DNA from: an uncultured Maribacter sp.
Lineage (GTDB): Bacteria > Bacteroidota > Bacteroidia > Flavobacteriales > Flavobacteriaceae
NCBI RefSeq assembly: GCF_947500405.1
Contig: NZ_CANMRY010000011.1
Location: forward strand, 1 to 64,000
Reading direction: 5' to 3'
DNA: 64,000 nucleotides
Shown here: piece by piece, positions 39,602 through 48,170 of the stretch
Layout of the letters: the number at the start of each line of letters is the position of its first letter
Position numbering within the stretch: the stretch's first letter is position 1
Notes under the pieces: model-generated
What the model was told of the DNA's origin: nothing
Databases searched by the model: none
Seen by the model: the letters and a program-made list of their open reading frames with translations, nothing else
Program-made: the position numbers and the translations under genes

Positions 39602-40789
39602 TTAAACAAGACCTAGGGCTTTAAATTTTCCGCTTAGGATAGATCTAGGTTCTGTTTTTAACCATTCTTTAATAAGAGAGGCATAAATGTTTCTAAAATC
39701 AACCTCGTATATTAAATCTCCATTACTATCAAGGTTTGCTAAATTATCTGGCTTATTATACATTCCTGGATGCTTAAGTTTTTCTCCTAATAAAAATACC
39801 ATATTAGCAGCACCATGATCCGTACCTTTAGCAGCGTTCTGTTTTAATCTTCTACCAAATTCGGAAAAAGTTAAAATAATAGTATCCTTAAAAGCACCTG
39901 TTCTCTTTAAATCTTTTACAAAAGCTGCTATACCTTTAGAGTACACCTCTAAAAGTCTTTTCTGAGAATTTAACTGGTTAGCATGTGTATCAAAACCCCC
40001 AAGGCTTGCATAATATACTTGCGTTTCTAGACCTGAGTTAATAAATTCAGAGATAGTCTTCAATTGTTTTCCAAAAGCATTATTCGGATATTCTTGAGAA
40101 GAAGAATAGACTTTAGTTTTTTCATATATCTGAGCTGCAGAAGACTTAGCATCAACTACCGTTTTATACAAGTAACCCAAATTATGTTCGCTTAAATGAG
40201 TTGCTGTATATTTGTCTATAATTTTACCAAAGTAGGCATCTTTAGTCGTTTTATAAAAAAGGGAAGCGTCTTTAGTTGCTAAACCATTAATAGAATGGCC
40301 TTTCATCAATAAAGATAAAGTATCATCTACCTCTATGGCTCCTAGTGGTTTTTTTACTACCTCTTCTAAATACCTACCTACCCATCCGGTTTTTAAATAC
40401 TCTCCAGCTCCACTGGCAGTGTGCCAAATATCGGTAGATCTAAAATGAGACCTACTTGGATTAGGATACCCAACATTATTTATAACGCTTACAAAACCTG
40501 CATCATATAAAGACTTAAAATCTGTTAGACTTTCATGAAAACCGTGCGAATCATTTATTACTAATACATCTTTCTTATTTCTAGCAATTGTATTTCTATT
40601 TTTAAAATAAATATCATTAGTATACGGCACTAAAGTATTTAAACCATCATTACCTCCTGATAACTGTAGGATGACAATTTTTTTATGACTAGGAATAACA
40701 CCAGTGGCTCCATAAGCTTGAACAAAACTAGGTACAAATAAAGCTGTGCTTGCTAAACCACTACTTTTTAAAAAGTCTCTTCTTTTCAT
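39602..40789 (-). CDS. DUF1501 family exported protein
   Basis: 395 residues with a twin-arginine signal (MKRRDFLKSSGLASTALF). It has the alkaline-phosphatase-like features of DUF1501: VILQLSGGNDGLNTLVP near the N-terminus, SRSHFRSTDIWHT, GGFDTHANQ and TFSEFGRRLKQN...GTDHG. It is encoded 13 bp after its constant partner DUF1800. The pair is widespread in Bacteroidota and Planctomycetota; biochemical function unknown. Confidence 0.94.
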   Translation of the reverse strand: MKRRDFLKSSGLASTALFVPSFVQAYGATGVIPSHKKIVILQLSGGNDGLNTLVPYTNDIYFKNRNTIARNKKDVLVINDSHGFHESLTDFKSLYDAGFVSVINNVGYPNPSRSHFRSTDIWHTASGAGEYLKTGWVGRYLEEVVKKPLGAIEVDDTLSLLMKGHSINGLATKDASLFYKTTKDAYFGKIIDKYTATHLSEHNLGYLYKTVVDAKSSAAQIYEKTKVYSSSQEYPNNAFGKQLKTISEFINSGLETQVYYASLGGFDTHANQLNSQKRLLEVYSKGIAAFVKDLKRTGAFKDTIILTFSEFGRRLKQNAAKGTDHGAANMVFLLGEKLKHPGMYNKPDNLANLDSNGDLIYEVDFRNIYASLIKEWLKTEPRSILSGKFKALGLV

Positions 40790-40802
40790 AGTTTCTTATT
40801 TT

Positions 40803-42206
40803 TTAGCATAGTTGGTATTCTGGTAATGACATTAATTGCACACAGAACTCCTGCTTATTTGTTTTTTTTAAACTTTGTAAAAATTCCTGAGTACCTTTGT
40901 TTGTTGTAGTACTTATTAAATGATGATACAACTCTTCATAATTTAAGTGTCCATAATTTTTATGAAAAACTTCCCAGTTTTTTGTTACTGTAAGTCTCCT
41001 ATTAAAATTAGATTTTTTATTAAACTTTTCATAACTATCTTCAAATTCCCCTTTAACATCAAAGGCAATTGTACCATTCATAAACAAAACAGAAGGCAAT
41101 TTTAACCTAACCATCATAGTATTAGAATCTATCCAACTTTTACCTTCGGCCCAACCTGCAACATTTGGAGGCTCTAATAAAACTTGTCCTAATAATTTTT
41201 GTATATAAATAAACTCCTTTGGTTTTTTAAAAGAGAAAGGTATTGTTCTTTTTAATTGCACCAATAAATCTATAGGAGATTTAATTTTTTGACCTATCAC
41301 ATCCTCCTCATAAAACCAATTAGTCATAAAAAGGTAACGCATTACCTCATCTATACTATAGTTTTCTCTAAAAACAATTGCCAGCTCCCCTATTCTACCT
41401 TCATTAGGAATATCATTAACAAAATGAAGATATATCTTCTTTGCAATAAACTGGGCACATTCTGGTCTTTTTAAAATTAAGTCTATAATATCTTCCCCGC
41501 TAAAATTACCTTTTACGCCAAAAAACTCTTTTTCTCCAAAATCATGTTGTTTCTTACGTAAAACAAATTCCCCTTTAAAAGTATGCCCCCAACCCGTAAA
41601 GGCTCTTGCAGATTCTTTAATATCTTTCTCTGTATATGAACCTATACCTAATGTAAAAAGCTCCATAAGTTCTCTAGCAAAATTTTCATTAGGCTTACCT
41701 TTTCTATTTTGTTGGTTGTTTAAATAGCTTAGCATTGCAGGTTCTTTTGCTATCGCAATTACAAAATCTCTAAAATTACCTAAAGCATATTTCCTAAGTG
41801 TTGCATTATAACGTTGGGAAAAAACTATATTATTGGTACGCACTACAAAATGATTAGCCCAAAATAAAGTCATACGTTCTCGTAACTCTTCATTAGAAGT
41901 TGACATTTTATCTACCCAAGCTAAATTGTAATCCTTTAATTTACTCCTACTAACCTTTATTAGTTCTCTAAATTTTTTGGGATCACTTTTAGGCGTATCT
42001 GCCTTCATAAATGCATCTATATCTGGAGTTGACATATATAAATGCGTAATAGATTTAGAAGATTTAAAAAGTTTTTTTACTACTTCTTTCTTTTTTAAAC
42101 CAGATAATTTCTCCAATTTTTTAGGAGAAATACCAAAACCTGCTCGCTGGTACAAATGCTGTATATGAGTACTTTTCAAAATTGAATCTTTTGTAGTTAG
42201 ACTCAA
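40803..42206 (-). CDS. DUF1800 family protein
   Basis: Up to 467 residues; matches DUF1800 (HLYQRAGFGISPKKLEKL, FWANHFVV, NENFARELMELFTLGIG, FTGWGHTF, EPPNVAGWAEGKSWID). No in-frame ATG lies near the start. Translation would begin at a TTG, either at 42206 or, giving MKSTHIQHLYQRAG, at 42179. It is first of a two-gene operon with DUF1501 and divergent from marR across ~135 bp. Confidence 0.92.
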   Translation of the reverse strand: MSLTTKDSILKSTHIQHLYQRAGFGISPKKLEKLSGLKKKEVVKKLFKSSKSITHLYMSTPDIDAFMKADTPKSDPKKFRELIKVSRSKLKDYNLAWVDKMSTSNEELRERMTLFWANHFVVRTNNIVFSQRYNATLRKYALGNFRDFVIAIAKEPAMLSYLNNQQNRKGKPNENFARELMELFTLGIGSYTEKDIKESARAFTGWGHTFKGEFVLRKKQHDFGEKEFFGVKGNFSGEDIIDLILKRPECAQFIAKKIYLHFVNDIPNEGRIGELAIVFRENYSIDEVMRYLFMTNWFYEEDVIGQKIKSPIDLLVQLKRTIPFSFKKPKEFIYIQKLLGQVLLEPPNVAGWAEGKSWIDSNTMMVRLKLPSVLFMNGTIAFDVKGEFEDSYEKFNKKSNFNRRLTVTKNWEVFHKNYGHLNYEELYHHLISTTTNKGTQEFLQSLKKTNKQEFCVQLMSLPEYQLC

Positions 42207-42310
42207 TTTACACTTAATAGTTTAATTATTTAAGCTTCTTGTGTTAAAAACAAATTCTTTTTTAACAAAAATTTAATTCTAAAAAAGGTATTTCTCAAAA
42301 TAAATCTACA

Positions 42311-42340
42311 TATATTTGTCTATACAAATGTTGTATAGAC
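42311..42340 (+). promoter_or_regulatory. marR promoter -7 box with autoregulatory-type operator
   Basis: TATATTTG (42311-42318) is a perfect -7 box. Starting on its last base is a perfect inverted repeat, GTCTATACAA (42318-42327) and TTGTATAGAC (42331-42340), spacer ATG, which ends at the base before the marR start codon. A dyad of this size at the transcription start of a marR gene is the expected MarR-dimer operator. Binding would block initiation of the marR-nitroreductase unit. Confidence 0.78.
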
Positions 42341-42787
42341 ATGAATATAGAAAAGATTTTAAAAACAGATAAAGAGATTCCTATTGACAAAAGAACAATT
42401 GTTCATGTTATATTGGTTAGCCACAAATTAAATGAGGTAATATCTCAGGCTTTAAAACCTTATGATATATCTATACAACAGTTTAATGTATTACGCATTC
42501 TACGAGGGCAAAATGGCAAACCTGCTAATCTTGGTACGATTAATGAAAGGATGGTTACAAAAATGAGTAACACAACGCGCTTAGTGGATAAACTAATTGC
42601 AAAAAATTATGTAGAGCGTAAAATCTGTGAAGCAAACAGAAGAAAAATAGACATCAGCATAACAAACAATGGTAAAAAAGAATTAGAGAAAATTGATATT
42701 ACCATGGCCGAAGCTGAAAAAAAACTAGTAGAAAAATTTTCAAAAAAAGAATTAGAAACTCTAAACCAATTATTGGATAAATTTTAA
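42341..42787 (+). CDS. MarR family transcriptional regulator
   Basis: 148 residues with a winged helix-turn-helix (QQFNVLRILRGQ, LGTINERMVTKMSNTTRLVDKLIAKNYVER) and flanking dimerisation helices. The wing region reads CEANRRKIDISITNNG. It is encoded 4 bp upstream of a nitroreductase-family gene, which is the likely target together with marR itself. The ligand is unknown. Confidence 0.93.
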   Translation: MNIEKILKTDKEIPIDKRTIVHVILVSHKLNEVISQALKPYDISIQQFNVLRILRGQNGKPANLGTINERMVTKMSNTTRLVDKLIAKNYVERKICEANRRKIDISITNNGKKELEKIDITMAEAEKKLVEKFSKKELETLNQLLDKF

Positions 42788-42791
42788 TAAA

Positions 42792-43424
42792 ATGAATAAT
42801 TATATTGATAGTTTACAATGGCGATACGCTACTAAAAAATTTGATTCTTCAAAAAAATTGACGAAAGACCAGTTAAATACTATTCTTGATGCTGTACAGC
42901 TTAGTGCTTCTTCGTATGGTTTACAACCATACCATGTTTTTGTTATATCAGATAACGAAATTAGAGAAAAATTACAAGCCGCTTCATGGGGACAGACACA
43001 GATTACGGAATCATCACATTTAGTTGTTTTTGCAAATCAAACCACATTTAATGATAGTCACGTAGATGACTATTTAACAAATGTAGCTTTGACCAGAAAA
43101 TTACCTGAAAATTCTCTACAAGAATATGGTGATTTTATGAAAAGCAACCTAACTCCCCTACCCGATGATATTAAAAATATTTGGTCTTCCAAACAAACAT
43201 ACTTAGCTTTAGGGAATTTACTTTCCGCTGCTGCCTCTATTCAGGTTGATGCATGCCCTATGGAAGGTTTTGATGCCGAAGAATACAATAAGATTTTAGG
43301 CCTTACAGATAAAAATTTAAATGCCTCTGTAGTTGCAACAATAGGCTTTAGATCAGAAAATGATGAAACCCAGCATTATAAAAAAGTACGTAAATCAAAA
43401 GAGAACCTATTTACGCAATTATAA
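42792..43424 (+). CDS. Nitroreductase-family NAD(P)H oxidoreductase
   Basis: 210 residues. The FMN-binding nitroreductase fold is recognisable from LQWRYATKKFDSSKKL at the start (RxxxRxF-type phosphate site), VQLSASSYGLQPYHVFV, and LGNLLSAAASIQVDACPMEGFD. This NfsB-like enzyme reduces quinones or nitro compounds with NAD(P)H. Cotranscribed with marR (4-bp gap), followed after 38 bp by yceI. Confidence 0.92.
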   Translation: MNNYIDSLQWRYATKKFDSSKKLTKDQLNTILDAVQLSASSYGLQPYHVFVISDNEIREKLQAASWGQTQITESSHLVVFANQTTFNDSHVDDYLTNVALTRKLPENSLQEYGDFMKSNLTPLPDDIKNIWSSKQTYLALGNLLSAAASIQVDACPMEGFDAEEYNKILGLTDKNLNASVVATIGFRSENDETQHYKKVRKSKENLFTQL

Positions 43425-43462
43425 CAAACAGAAAACAACATTAACTATTAATTAAATTAAAG

Positions 43463-44041
43463 ATGAAAAAGAAATTATTAAGTTTAGCAATCGCCGTAGT
43501 ATTTGGATTTTCAGCTACTGCAAACACACCAATTGACGGTGACAAAAAAACAGTTAAAGTAAGTGAAAGCACTGTTACCTGGAAAGGTTACAAAGTAGCA
43601 GGTTCCCATGAAGGTACTATCAATTTAAAATCTGGTTCTTTAGATTTTAACGGAAATAAACTTACTGGAGGAGAATTTGTAGTTGATATGACTACTATTA
43701 ATACAACAGATTTAGATGGAGACATGAAAGGAAAATTAGATGGGCATTTAGCTTCGGATGATTTCTTTGGTGTTAAAGCACACCCTACTGCTAAATTAGT
43801 TTTTAAAGATTTAAAGTCTTTTAATAAAGATTCTTACACCGTAACAGGAGACCTAACAATTAAAGGAATTACTAAAGAAATAATATTTGTAGTTTCTGTA
43901 TTTGAAAACAAAGCTACTGCTACTTTAAAAGTAGATAGAACAAAATACGATATTAAATATAGCTCTTCTAGCTTCTTTGATAATTTAAAAGATAAAGTAA
44001 TCTATGATGAGTTTGATTTAGTGGTTGATTTAGCTTTTTAA
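43463..44041 (+). CDS. YceI family periplasmic lipid-binding protein
   Basis: 192 residues with a signal peptide (MKKKLLSLAIAVVFGFSATA). The YceI lipocalin-like barrel pattern is clear: STVTWKGYKVAGSHEGTINL, GGEFVVDMTTIN, HPTAKLVFKDL, GDLTIKGITKEI. Members bind polyisoprenoids or amphiphiles. The gene follows marR-nitroreductase and ends at a strong terminator. Confidence 0.95.
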   Translation: MKKKLLSLAIAVVFGFSATANTPIDGDKKTVKVSESTVTWKGYKVAGSHEGTINLKSGSLDFNGNKLTGGEFVVDMTTINTTDLDGDMKGKLDGHLASDDFFGVKAHPTAKLVFKDLKSFNKDSYTVTGDLTIKGITKEIIFVVSVFENKATATLKVDRTKYDIKYSSSSFFDNLKDKVIYDEFDLVVDLAF

Positions 44042-44061
44042 AATATCTTAAAACATACTCT

Positions 44062-44100
44062 AAAACCCTGTTACTTATAACAAAGTAGCAGGGTTTTATT
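44062..44100 (+). terminator. yceI terminator
   Basis: A 14-nt arm (44062-44075) pairs with 44084-44097 with one G-T wobble, 8-nt loop, then a T-rich tract. It begins 20 bp after the yceI stop and insulates the trp promoter. Confidence 0.9.
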
Positions 44101-44116
44101 ATTTTTAGCACAGCCT

Positions 44117-44148
44117 ATTGGCTATTTTAAAAATCCTTTTTATATTTG
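44117..44148 (+). promoter_or_regulatory. trp operon promoter
   Basis: ATTG (44117-44120) as the -33 element, a 20-bp spacer and TATATTTG (44141-44148) as the -7 box fit the Bacteroidota consensus TTTG-N19-TAnnTTTG. The start site should lie about 4-7 nt after the -7 box, i.e. within a few bases of the leader ATG at 44156. Confidence 0.78.
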
Positions 44149-44155
44149 GAACATA

Positions 44156-44212
44156 ATGAGGAATAATAAAACAAATACTTGGTGGTGGAATAACTTACGA
44201 AAAACAACGTGA
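44156..44212 (+). CDS. trpL: trp operon leader peptide with three consecutive Trp codons
   Basis: An 18-codon frame, MRNNKTNTWWWNNLRKTT, lies between the trp promoter and the trp attenuator. Three adjacent TGG codons (44180-44188) in so short a peptide, in front of trpE, are diagnostic of ribosome-mediated attenuation. The ATG is only a few bases from the predicted transcription start and has no Shine-Dalgarno sequence, so the leader mRNA is probably leaderless or nearly so. It is too short for standard gene callers. Confidence 0.9.
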   Translation: MRNNKTNTWWWNNLRKTT

Positions 44213-44275
44213 GCAAAGCATCATTGTAGTAAAACTATATAAAAGGCTTGTCATCACGACAAGCCTTTCCTTTTT
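44208..44275 (+). promoter_or_regulatory. trp attenuator (terminator plus candidate antiterminator)
   Basis: Terminator: an 11-bp perfect stem 44242-44252/44258-44268, loop ATCAC, then CCTTTTT. Candidate antiterminator: CGTGA (44208-44212) with TCACG (44254-44258), extended through bulges by G213-C252, C214-G250, AA215-216 with TT248-249 and GC218-219 with GC246-247. The left strand of the antiterminator overlaps the leader stop codon. A ribosome stalled at the Trp codons would leave it free, while one at the stop would cover it and allow termination. Confidence 0.8.
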
Positions 44276-44300
44276 AAAAAAAAACTTAATACTTTATCTA

Positions 44301-45698
44301 ATGAAATATCAATTAGAGACACATTTTAAAAAAATTCTTGCAGATACCATTACTCCGGTTAGTGTGTATTTAAAAATTAGAGACCGTTTTCCTAATAGCA
44401 TCCTATTAGAAAGTAGCGATTACCATGCTAATGATAATAGTTTTTCTTATATATGCTGTAACCCAATTGCATCTATTAAAGTAGAGAACGAGGTAATTTT
44501 ACAACAATTTCCAGATGGTACTTTGGAAGAAATAGAAATTAAAGAAAATACAGATGTTGTTTCTATACTAGATAATTTTAGTAAAAAGTTTAAAGGCAGT
44601 AAAAACGACTTTAAGTTTATAAACAATGGTCTTTTTGGGTATATGGCGTATGATGCCGTACGGTATTATGAAGATGTAGAACTTGCTAAAAAAGAAAATA
44701 GTGCTACTATTCCAGATATTTATTATGCCGTATATCAAAATATAATAGCTATAAATCATTTTAATAATGAAGCCTATATTTTTGCGCATTGTTACAATAG
44801 CAAAGAAAATATTGCCGAAATAGAACAAATTTTAAATATCAGAAGTTTTGCTTCTTATAATTTTACTATCCAAGGAGTACCTACTTCTAACTTAAAAGAT
44901 GAAGAATATAAAGAACATGTAGAACTTGCTAAAAAACACTGCCAACGTGGCGATGTTTTTCAACTGGTACTTTCCAGACGTTTCTCTCAAGAATTTAAAG
45001 GAGATGAGTTTAATGTATATAGAGCATTACGTTCTGTAAACCCATCCCCTTACCTATTTTATTTTGATTATGGCGATTTTAAAATCTTTGGTAGTTCTCC
45101 AGAGGCGCAACTAATTGTAAAAGAAGGCAAGGCAGAAATTCATCCAATTGCAGGTACTTTTAAAAGAACAGGCAATGATGAGCAAGATGCTATTCTTGCA
45201 AAAAAACTTACTAAAGACGACAAAGAAAATAGTGAGCATGTAATGCTAGTAGACCTTGCGCGTAACGACCTTAGTAGAAATGGAAATACGGTTAAAGTAG
45301 AAAACTATAGAGAAGTACAATTCTTTTCCCATGTTATACACTTAGTTTCTAAAGTTACAGGACAAAAAAAAGAAGACATCCCAACCATGAAAGTAGTGGC
45401 AGATACTTTCCCTGCGGGAACTTTAAGTGGCGCACCTAAACATATGGCAATGCAACTTATAGAAAAGTATGAAAAAACAAGTAGAGGGTATTATGGAGGT
45501 GCCATTGGTTTCATGGATTTTGATGGTAATTTTAACCACGCCATAATGATTAGAACTTTCTTAAGTAAAAACCACCAACTACACTACCAGGCAGGTGCAG
45601 GTATAGTTGCTGCCTCTAAAGCAGAAGATGAGTTACAAGAAACATACAACAAATTAGGTGCTTTAACTAAAGCATTGGAAATAGCAAAATCTATCTAA
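44301..45698 (+). CDS. trpE: Anthranilate synthase component I
   Basis: 465 residues. It converts chorismate plus glutamine-derived ammonia to anthranilate, the first committed step of Trp synthesis. The N-terminal feedback-inhibition motif LLESS is present (35-39). The chorismate-utilising domain carries SPEAQLIVKEGKAEIHPIAGT, DLARNDLSR, FPAGTLSGAPK and YQAGAGIVAASKAEDE. It is first structural gene after the attenuator and the start of trpEGDCFBA. Confidence 0.98.
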   Translation: MKYQLETHFKKILADTITPVSVYLKIRDRFPNSILLESSDYHANDNSFSYICCNPIASIKVENEVILQQFPDGTLEEIEIKENTDVVSILDNFSKKFKGSKNDFKFINNGLFGYMAYDAVRYYEDVELAKKENSATIPDIYYAVYQNIIAINHFNNEAYIFAHCYNSKENIAEIEQILNIRSFASYNFTIQGVPTSNLKDEEYKEHVELAKKHCQRGDVFQLVLSRRFSQEFKGDEFNVYRALRSVNPSPYLFYFDYGDFKIFGSSPEAQLIVKEGKAEIHPIAGTFKRTGNDEQDAILAKKLTKDDKENSEHVMLVDLARNDLSRNGNTVKVENYREVQFFSHVIHLVSKVTGQKKEDIPTMKVVADTFPAGTLSGAPKHMAMQLIEKYEKTSRGYYGGAIGFMDFDGNFNHAIMIRTFLSKNHQLHYQAGAGIVAASKAEDELQETYNKLGALTKALEIAKSI

Positions 45699-45719
45699 AT
45701 TTCCAAAATAGAGAATAAA

Positions 45720-46310
45720 ATGAAAAAAATATTAGTCATAGATAATTACGATAGCTTTACCTATAATTTGGTACACTATTTAGAAGATTTAGATTGCGAA
45801 GTTGTAGTAAAACGTAACGATCAACTTAGCTTAGAAGAGGTTGATGCTTTTGATAAAATTGTGCTTTCTCCAGGACCTGGTATTCCAGATGAGGCTGGTT
45901 TACTAAAACCAATAATAGAAAAATATGCTCCTACCAAAAGTATCTTTGGGGTTTGTTTAGGACAACAGGCCATTGCCGAAGTTTTTGGTGGTTCCTTAAT
46001 AAATATAGACCAAGTATATCATGGTATTGCTACTAAAATAAAAATTACCAAACCAGAAGATATTTTATTTAAAGGATTAGATACGGAGATTGAAGTGGGG
46101 CGTTACCACTCTTGGGTTGTTAATCCAGATTTACCAGAAGTTTTAGAAGCTACTTCTTTTGATGAAAACGGACAAGTAATGTCCCTTCGTCATAAACTAT
46201 ACGATGTTGCTGCGGTACAATACCATCCAGAATCTGTACTTACTCCTAATGGAAAAAAAATACTAGAAAACTGGGTATCCTCCCCTAACCCCTCCAAAAG
46301 AGGGGAATAA
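45720..46310 (+). CDS. trpG: Anthranilate synthase component II (glutamine amidotransferase)
   Basis: 196 residues, class I glutamine amidotransferase: nucleophile Cys79 in GVCLGQQAIAEVFGG, oxyanion region SPGPGIP, and His/Glu of YHPES. It supplies ammonia to TrpE. The enzyme's normal C-terminus (ILENWV) is extended by SSPNPSKRGE, which is encoded by the left arm of a palindromic repeat that has landed at the gene end. The extension is unlikely to matter catalytically. Confidence 0.97.
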   Translation: MKKILVIDNYDSFTYNLVHYLEDLDCEVVVKRNDQLSLEEVDAFDKIVLSPGPGIPDEAGLLKPIIEKYAPTKSIFGVCLGQQAIAEVFGGSLINIDQVYHGIATKIKITKPEDILFKGLDTEIEVGRYHSWVVNPDLPEVLEATSFDENGQVMSLRHKLYDVAAVQYHPESVLTPNGKKILENWVSSPNPSKRGE

Positions 46311-46387
46311 AAAGAAAAAATGAATACAATTATTATTAATTAAAATATGGAGACCGTTTCCTCCCCCTTTGGGGAGGTTAGGTGGGG
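46279..46387. repeat. Interspersed palindromic repeat at the trpG/trpD junction
   Basis: A 28-nt G/C-rich word (46279-46306, core CCCCTAACCCCTCC) and its imperfect inverse (46360-46387, core GGGGAGGTTAGGTGGGG) flank a 53-bp A/T-rich centre; 20 of 28 positions match. Each arm also folds on itself (CCCCTCC..GAGGGG; CCTCCCC..GGGGAGG). Very different base composition from the surroundings marks it as an inserted repeat unit. It supplies the last codons of trpG and ends 3 nt before the trpD ATG. Confidence 0.8.
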
Positions 46388-46390
46388 CTT

Positions 46391-47383
46391 ATGAAACAAA
46401 TATTAAACCGACTTATTAATCACGATATTCTTGAAAAAGAAGATGCCAAACAAGTATTGGTAAATATTGCTAAAGGTGATTATAATACGAGCCAAATTGC
46501 AGCTTTCTTAACCGTGTATATGATGCGTAGCATTACTATAGAAGAGCTAGAAGGCTTTCGTGATGCACTTTTAGAACTTTGCCTTGCGGTAGATTTATCT
46601 GCTTATAACCCTATTGATTTATGTGGTACTGGTGGCGATGGTAAAGATACCTTCAATATATCAACCTTATCCTCTTTTGTAACCGCTGGCGCTGGTGTTA
46701 AAGTTACCAAACATGGAAATTATGGTGTTTCTTCTGCCTGTGGTAGTAGTAATGTAATGGAATATCTTGGTATAAAATTTAGTAATGATGCTGGTTTTTT
46801 AGAAAAGTGTTTAGCAGATACAGGTATTTGTGTATTACACGCACCACTGTTTCATCCTGCTATGAAAAATGTTGCCCCTATCCGTAGAGAGCTTGCTGTA
46901 AAAACGTTTTTTAATATGTTAGGCCCAATGGTAAACCCAGCCTTTCCTAAAAACCAAATGGTAGGTGTATTTAATTTAGAACTAGCAAGAATGTACGGGT
47001 ATTTATATCAGAATACTGATAAAAACTTTACCGTATTACACGCTCTAGATGGTTATGATGAAATTTCATTAACAGGAGATACCAAAACCATATCTAACCA
47101 TACCGAGGGAATTATAAAACCTTCAGATTTTGGATTACATCCTATACAACAATCGCAAATTTATGGTGGTGATACGGTAGAATCGTCTGCAAAAATATTT
47201 ATGAATGTTCTAGAAGGCAAAGGAACAGAACCGCAAAATAATGTTGTTTGTGCTAATGCTGGTGTTGCTATTGCAACTGTGAAGAACCTTACGCCAAAAG
47301 AAGGTTTTGAACTTGCTAAAGAATCCTTATTAAGCGGTAAAGGATTAGAAACCCTTAAAAAACTACAAAACCTTAGCGCCTAA
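46391..47383 (+). CDS. trpD: Anthranilate phosphoribosyltransferase
   Basis: 330 residues from the ATG at 46391 (MKQILNRLINHDILEK). An in-frame GTG at 46382 would add MGL but lies within the inserted repeat. PRPP-binding motif GTGGDGKDTFNIST, KHGNYGVSSACGSSNVME and the GPMVNP segment are conserved. It transfers phosphoribose to anthranilate. The stop overlaps the trpC start by one base (TAATG). Confidence 0.97.
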   Translation: MKQILNRLINHDILEKEDAKQVLVNIAKGDYNTSQIAAFLTVYMMRSITIEELEGFRDALLELCLAVDLSAYNPIDLCGTGGDGKDTFNISTLSSFVTAGAGVKVTKHGNYGVSSACGSSNVMEYLGIKFSNDAGFLEKCLADTGICVLHAPLFHPAMKNVAPIRRELAVKTFFNMLGPMVNPAFPKNQMVGVFNLELARMYGYLYQNTDKNFTVLHALDGYDEISLTGDTKTISNHTEGIIKPSDFGLHPIQQSQIYGGDTVESSAKIFMNVLEGKGTEPQNNVVCANAGVAIATVKNLTPKEGFELAKESLLSGKGLETLKKLQNLSA

Positions 47384-48165
47384 TGAATATTTTAGAAAAA
47401 ATAGTTATAGATAAACGCAAGGAGGTAGATTTACGCAAATCTTTAATTCCTGTTTCGCAATTAGAAAGTTCTGTGCTTTTCTCTAGAGAAACCGTTTCTT
47501 TAGCAACTGCATTAAAAAATAGCGCCACTGGTATTATTGCAGAACACAAAAGACGCTCTCCATCAAAATCGGTAATAAACCATAATTTAAATGTACAAGA
47601 TGTGGCAATTGGTTATGAAAACGCTGGTGTTTGTGGCATGTCGGTTTTAACCGATGGTAAGTATTTTGGCGGTTCTTTGGATGATTTATTAATAGCAAGA
47701 GCTGCTGTAAAAATGCCTTTGTTACGTAAAGAATTTATTATAGATATTTATCAGATTTTAGAAGCAAAAGCTTATGGTGCAGACGTTATTTTACTAATTG
47801 CAGCCATACTTACTAGAGAAGAGATAAAAACCTTTTCAGAGTTTGCAAAAAGCTTAAATTTAGATGTGCTTTTAGAAGTGCATAACGAAGAAGAGTTACA
47901 AAAATCTATTATGCCTAGTTTAGATATGTTAGGGGTAAACAACCGTAACCTTAAAACTTTTGATGTAAGCTTAGAAACCAGTAAAAAACTCTCTACCATA
48001 ATTCCAGACGATTTTGTAAAAGTTTCCGAAAGCGGTATTAGTTCTATAGAAGCGATTAAAGAATTACAGCCTTTTGGTTTTGAAGGTTTTTTAATTGGAG
48101 AAAATTTTATGAAAACCAACAACCCTGGCGAAAGCGCAACCTCTTTTATTTCTAATTTAAAGTAA
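47383..48165 (+). CDS. trpC: Indole-3-glycerol phosphate synthase
   Basis: 260 residues, TIM barrel. Conserved segments are IIAEHKRRSPSKSVI (catalytic Lys; His replaces the more usual Ile/Val next to the Lys), PLLRKEFIIDIYQI, GADVILLIAA, VNNRNLKTFDV and SESGI. It closes the ring of CdRP to indole-glycerol phosphate. Translationally coupled to trpD by a 1-bp overlap and followed by trpF after 5 bp. Confidence 0.97.
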   Translation: MNILEKIVIDKRKEVDLRKSLIPVSQLESSVLFSRETVSLATALKNSATGIIAEHKRRSPSKSVINHNLNVQDVAIGYENAGVCGMSVLTDGKYFGGSLDDLLIARAAVKMPLLRKEFIIDIYQILEAKAYGADVILLIAAILTREEIKTFSEFAKSLNLDVLLEVHNEEELQKSIMPSLDMLGVNNRNLKTFDVSLETSKKLSTIIPDDFVKVSESGISSIEAIKELQPFGFEGFLIGENFMKTNNPGESATSFISNLK

Positions 48166-48170
48166 TTTAG

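Noticed and set aside
44568..44828. 86-codon minus-strand frame inside trpE
   Set aside because: Antisense shadow within a well-conserved enzyme gene.
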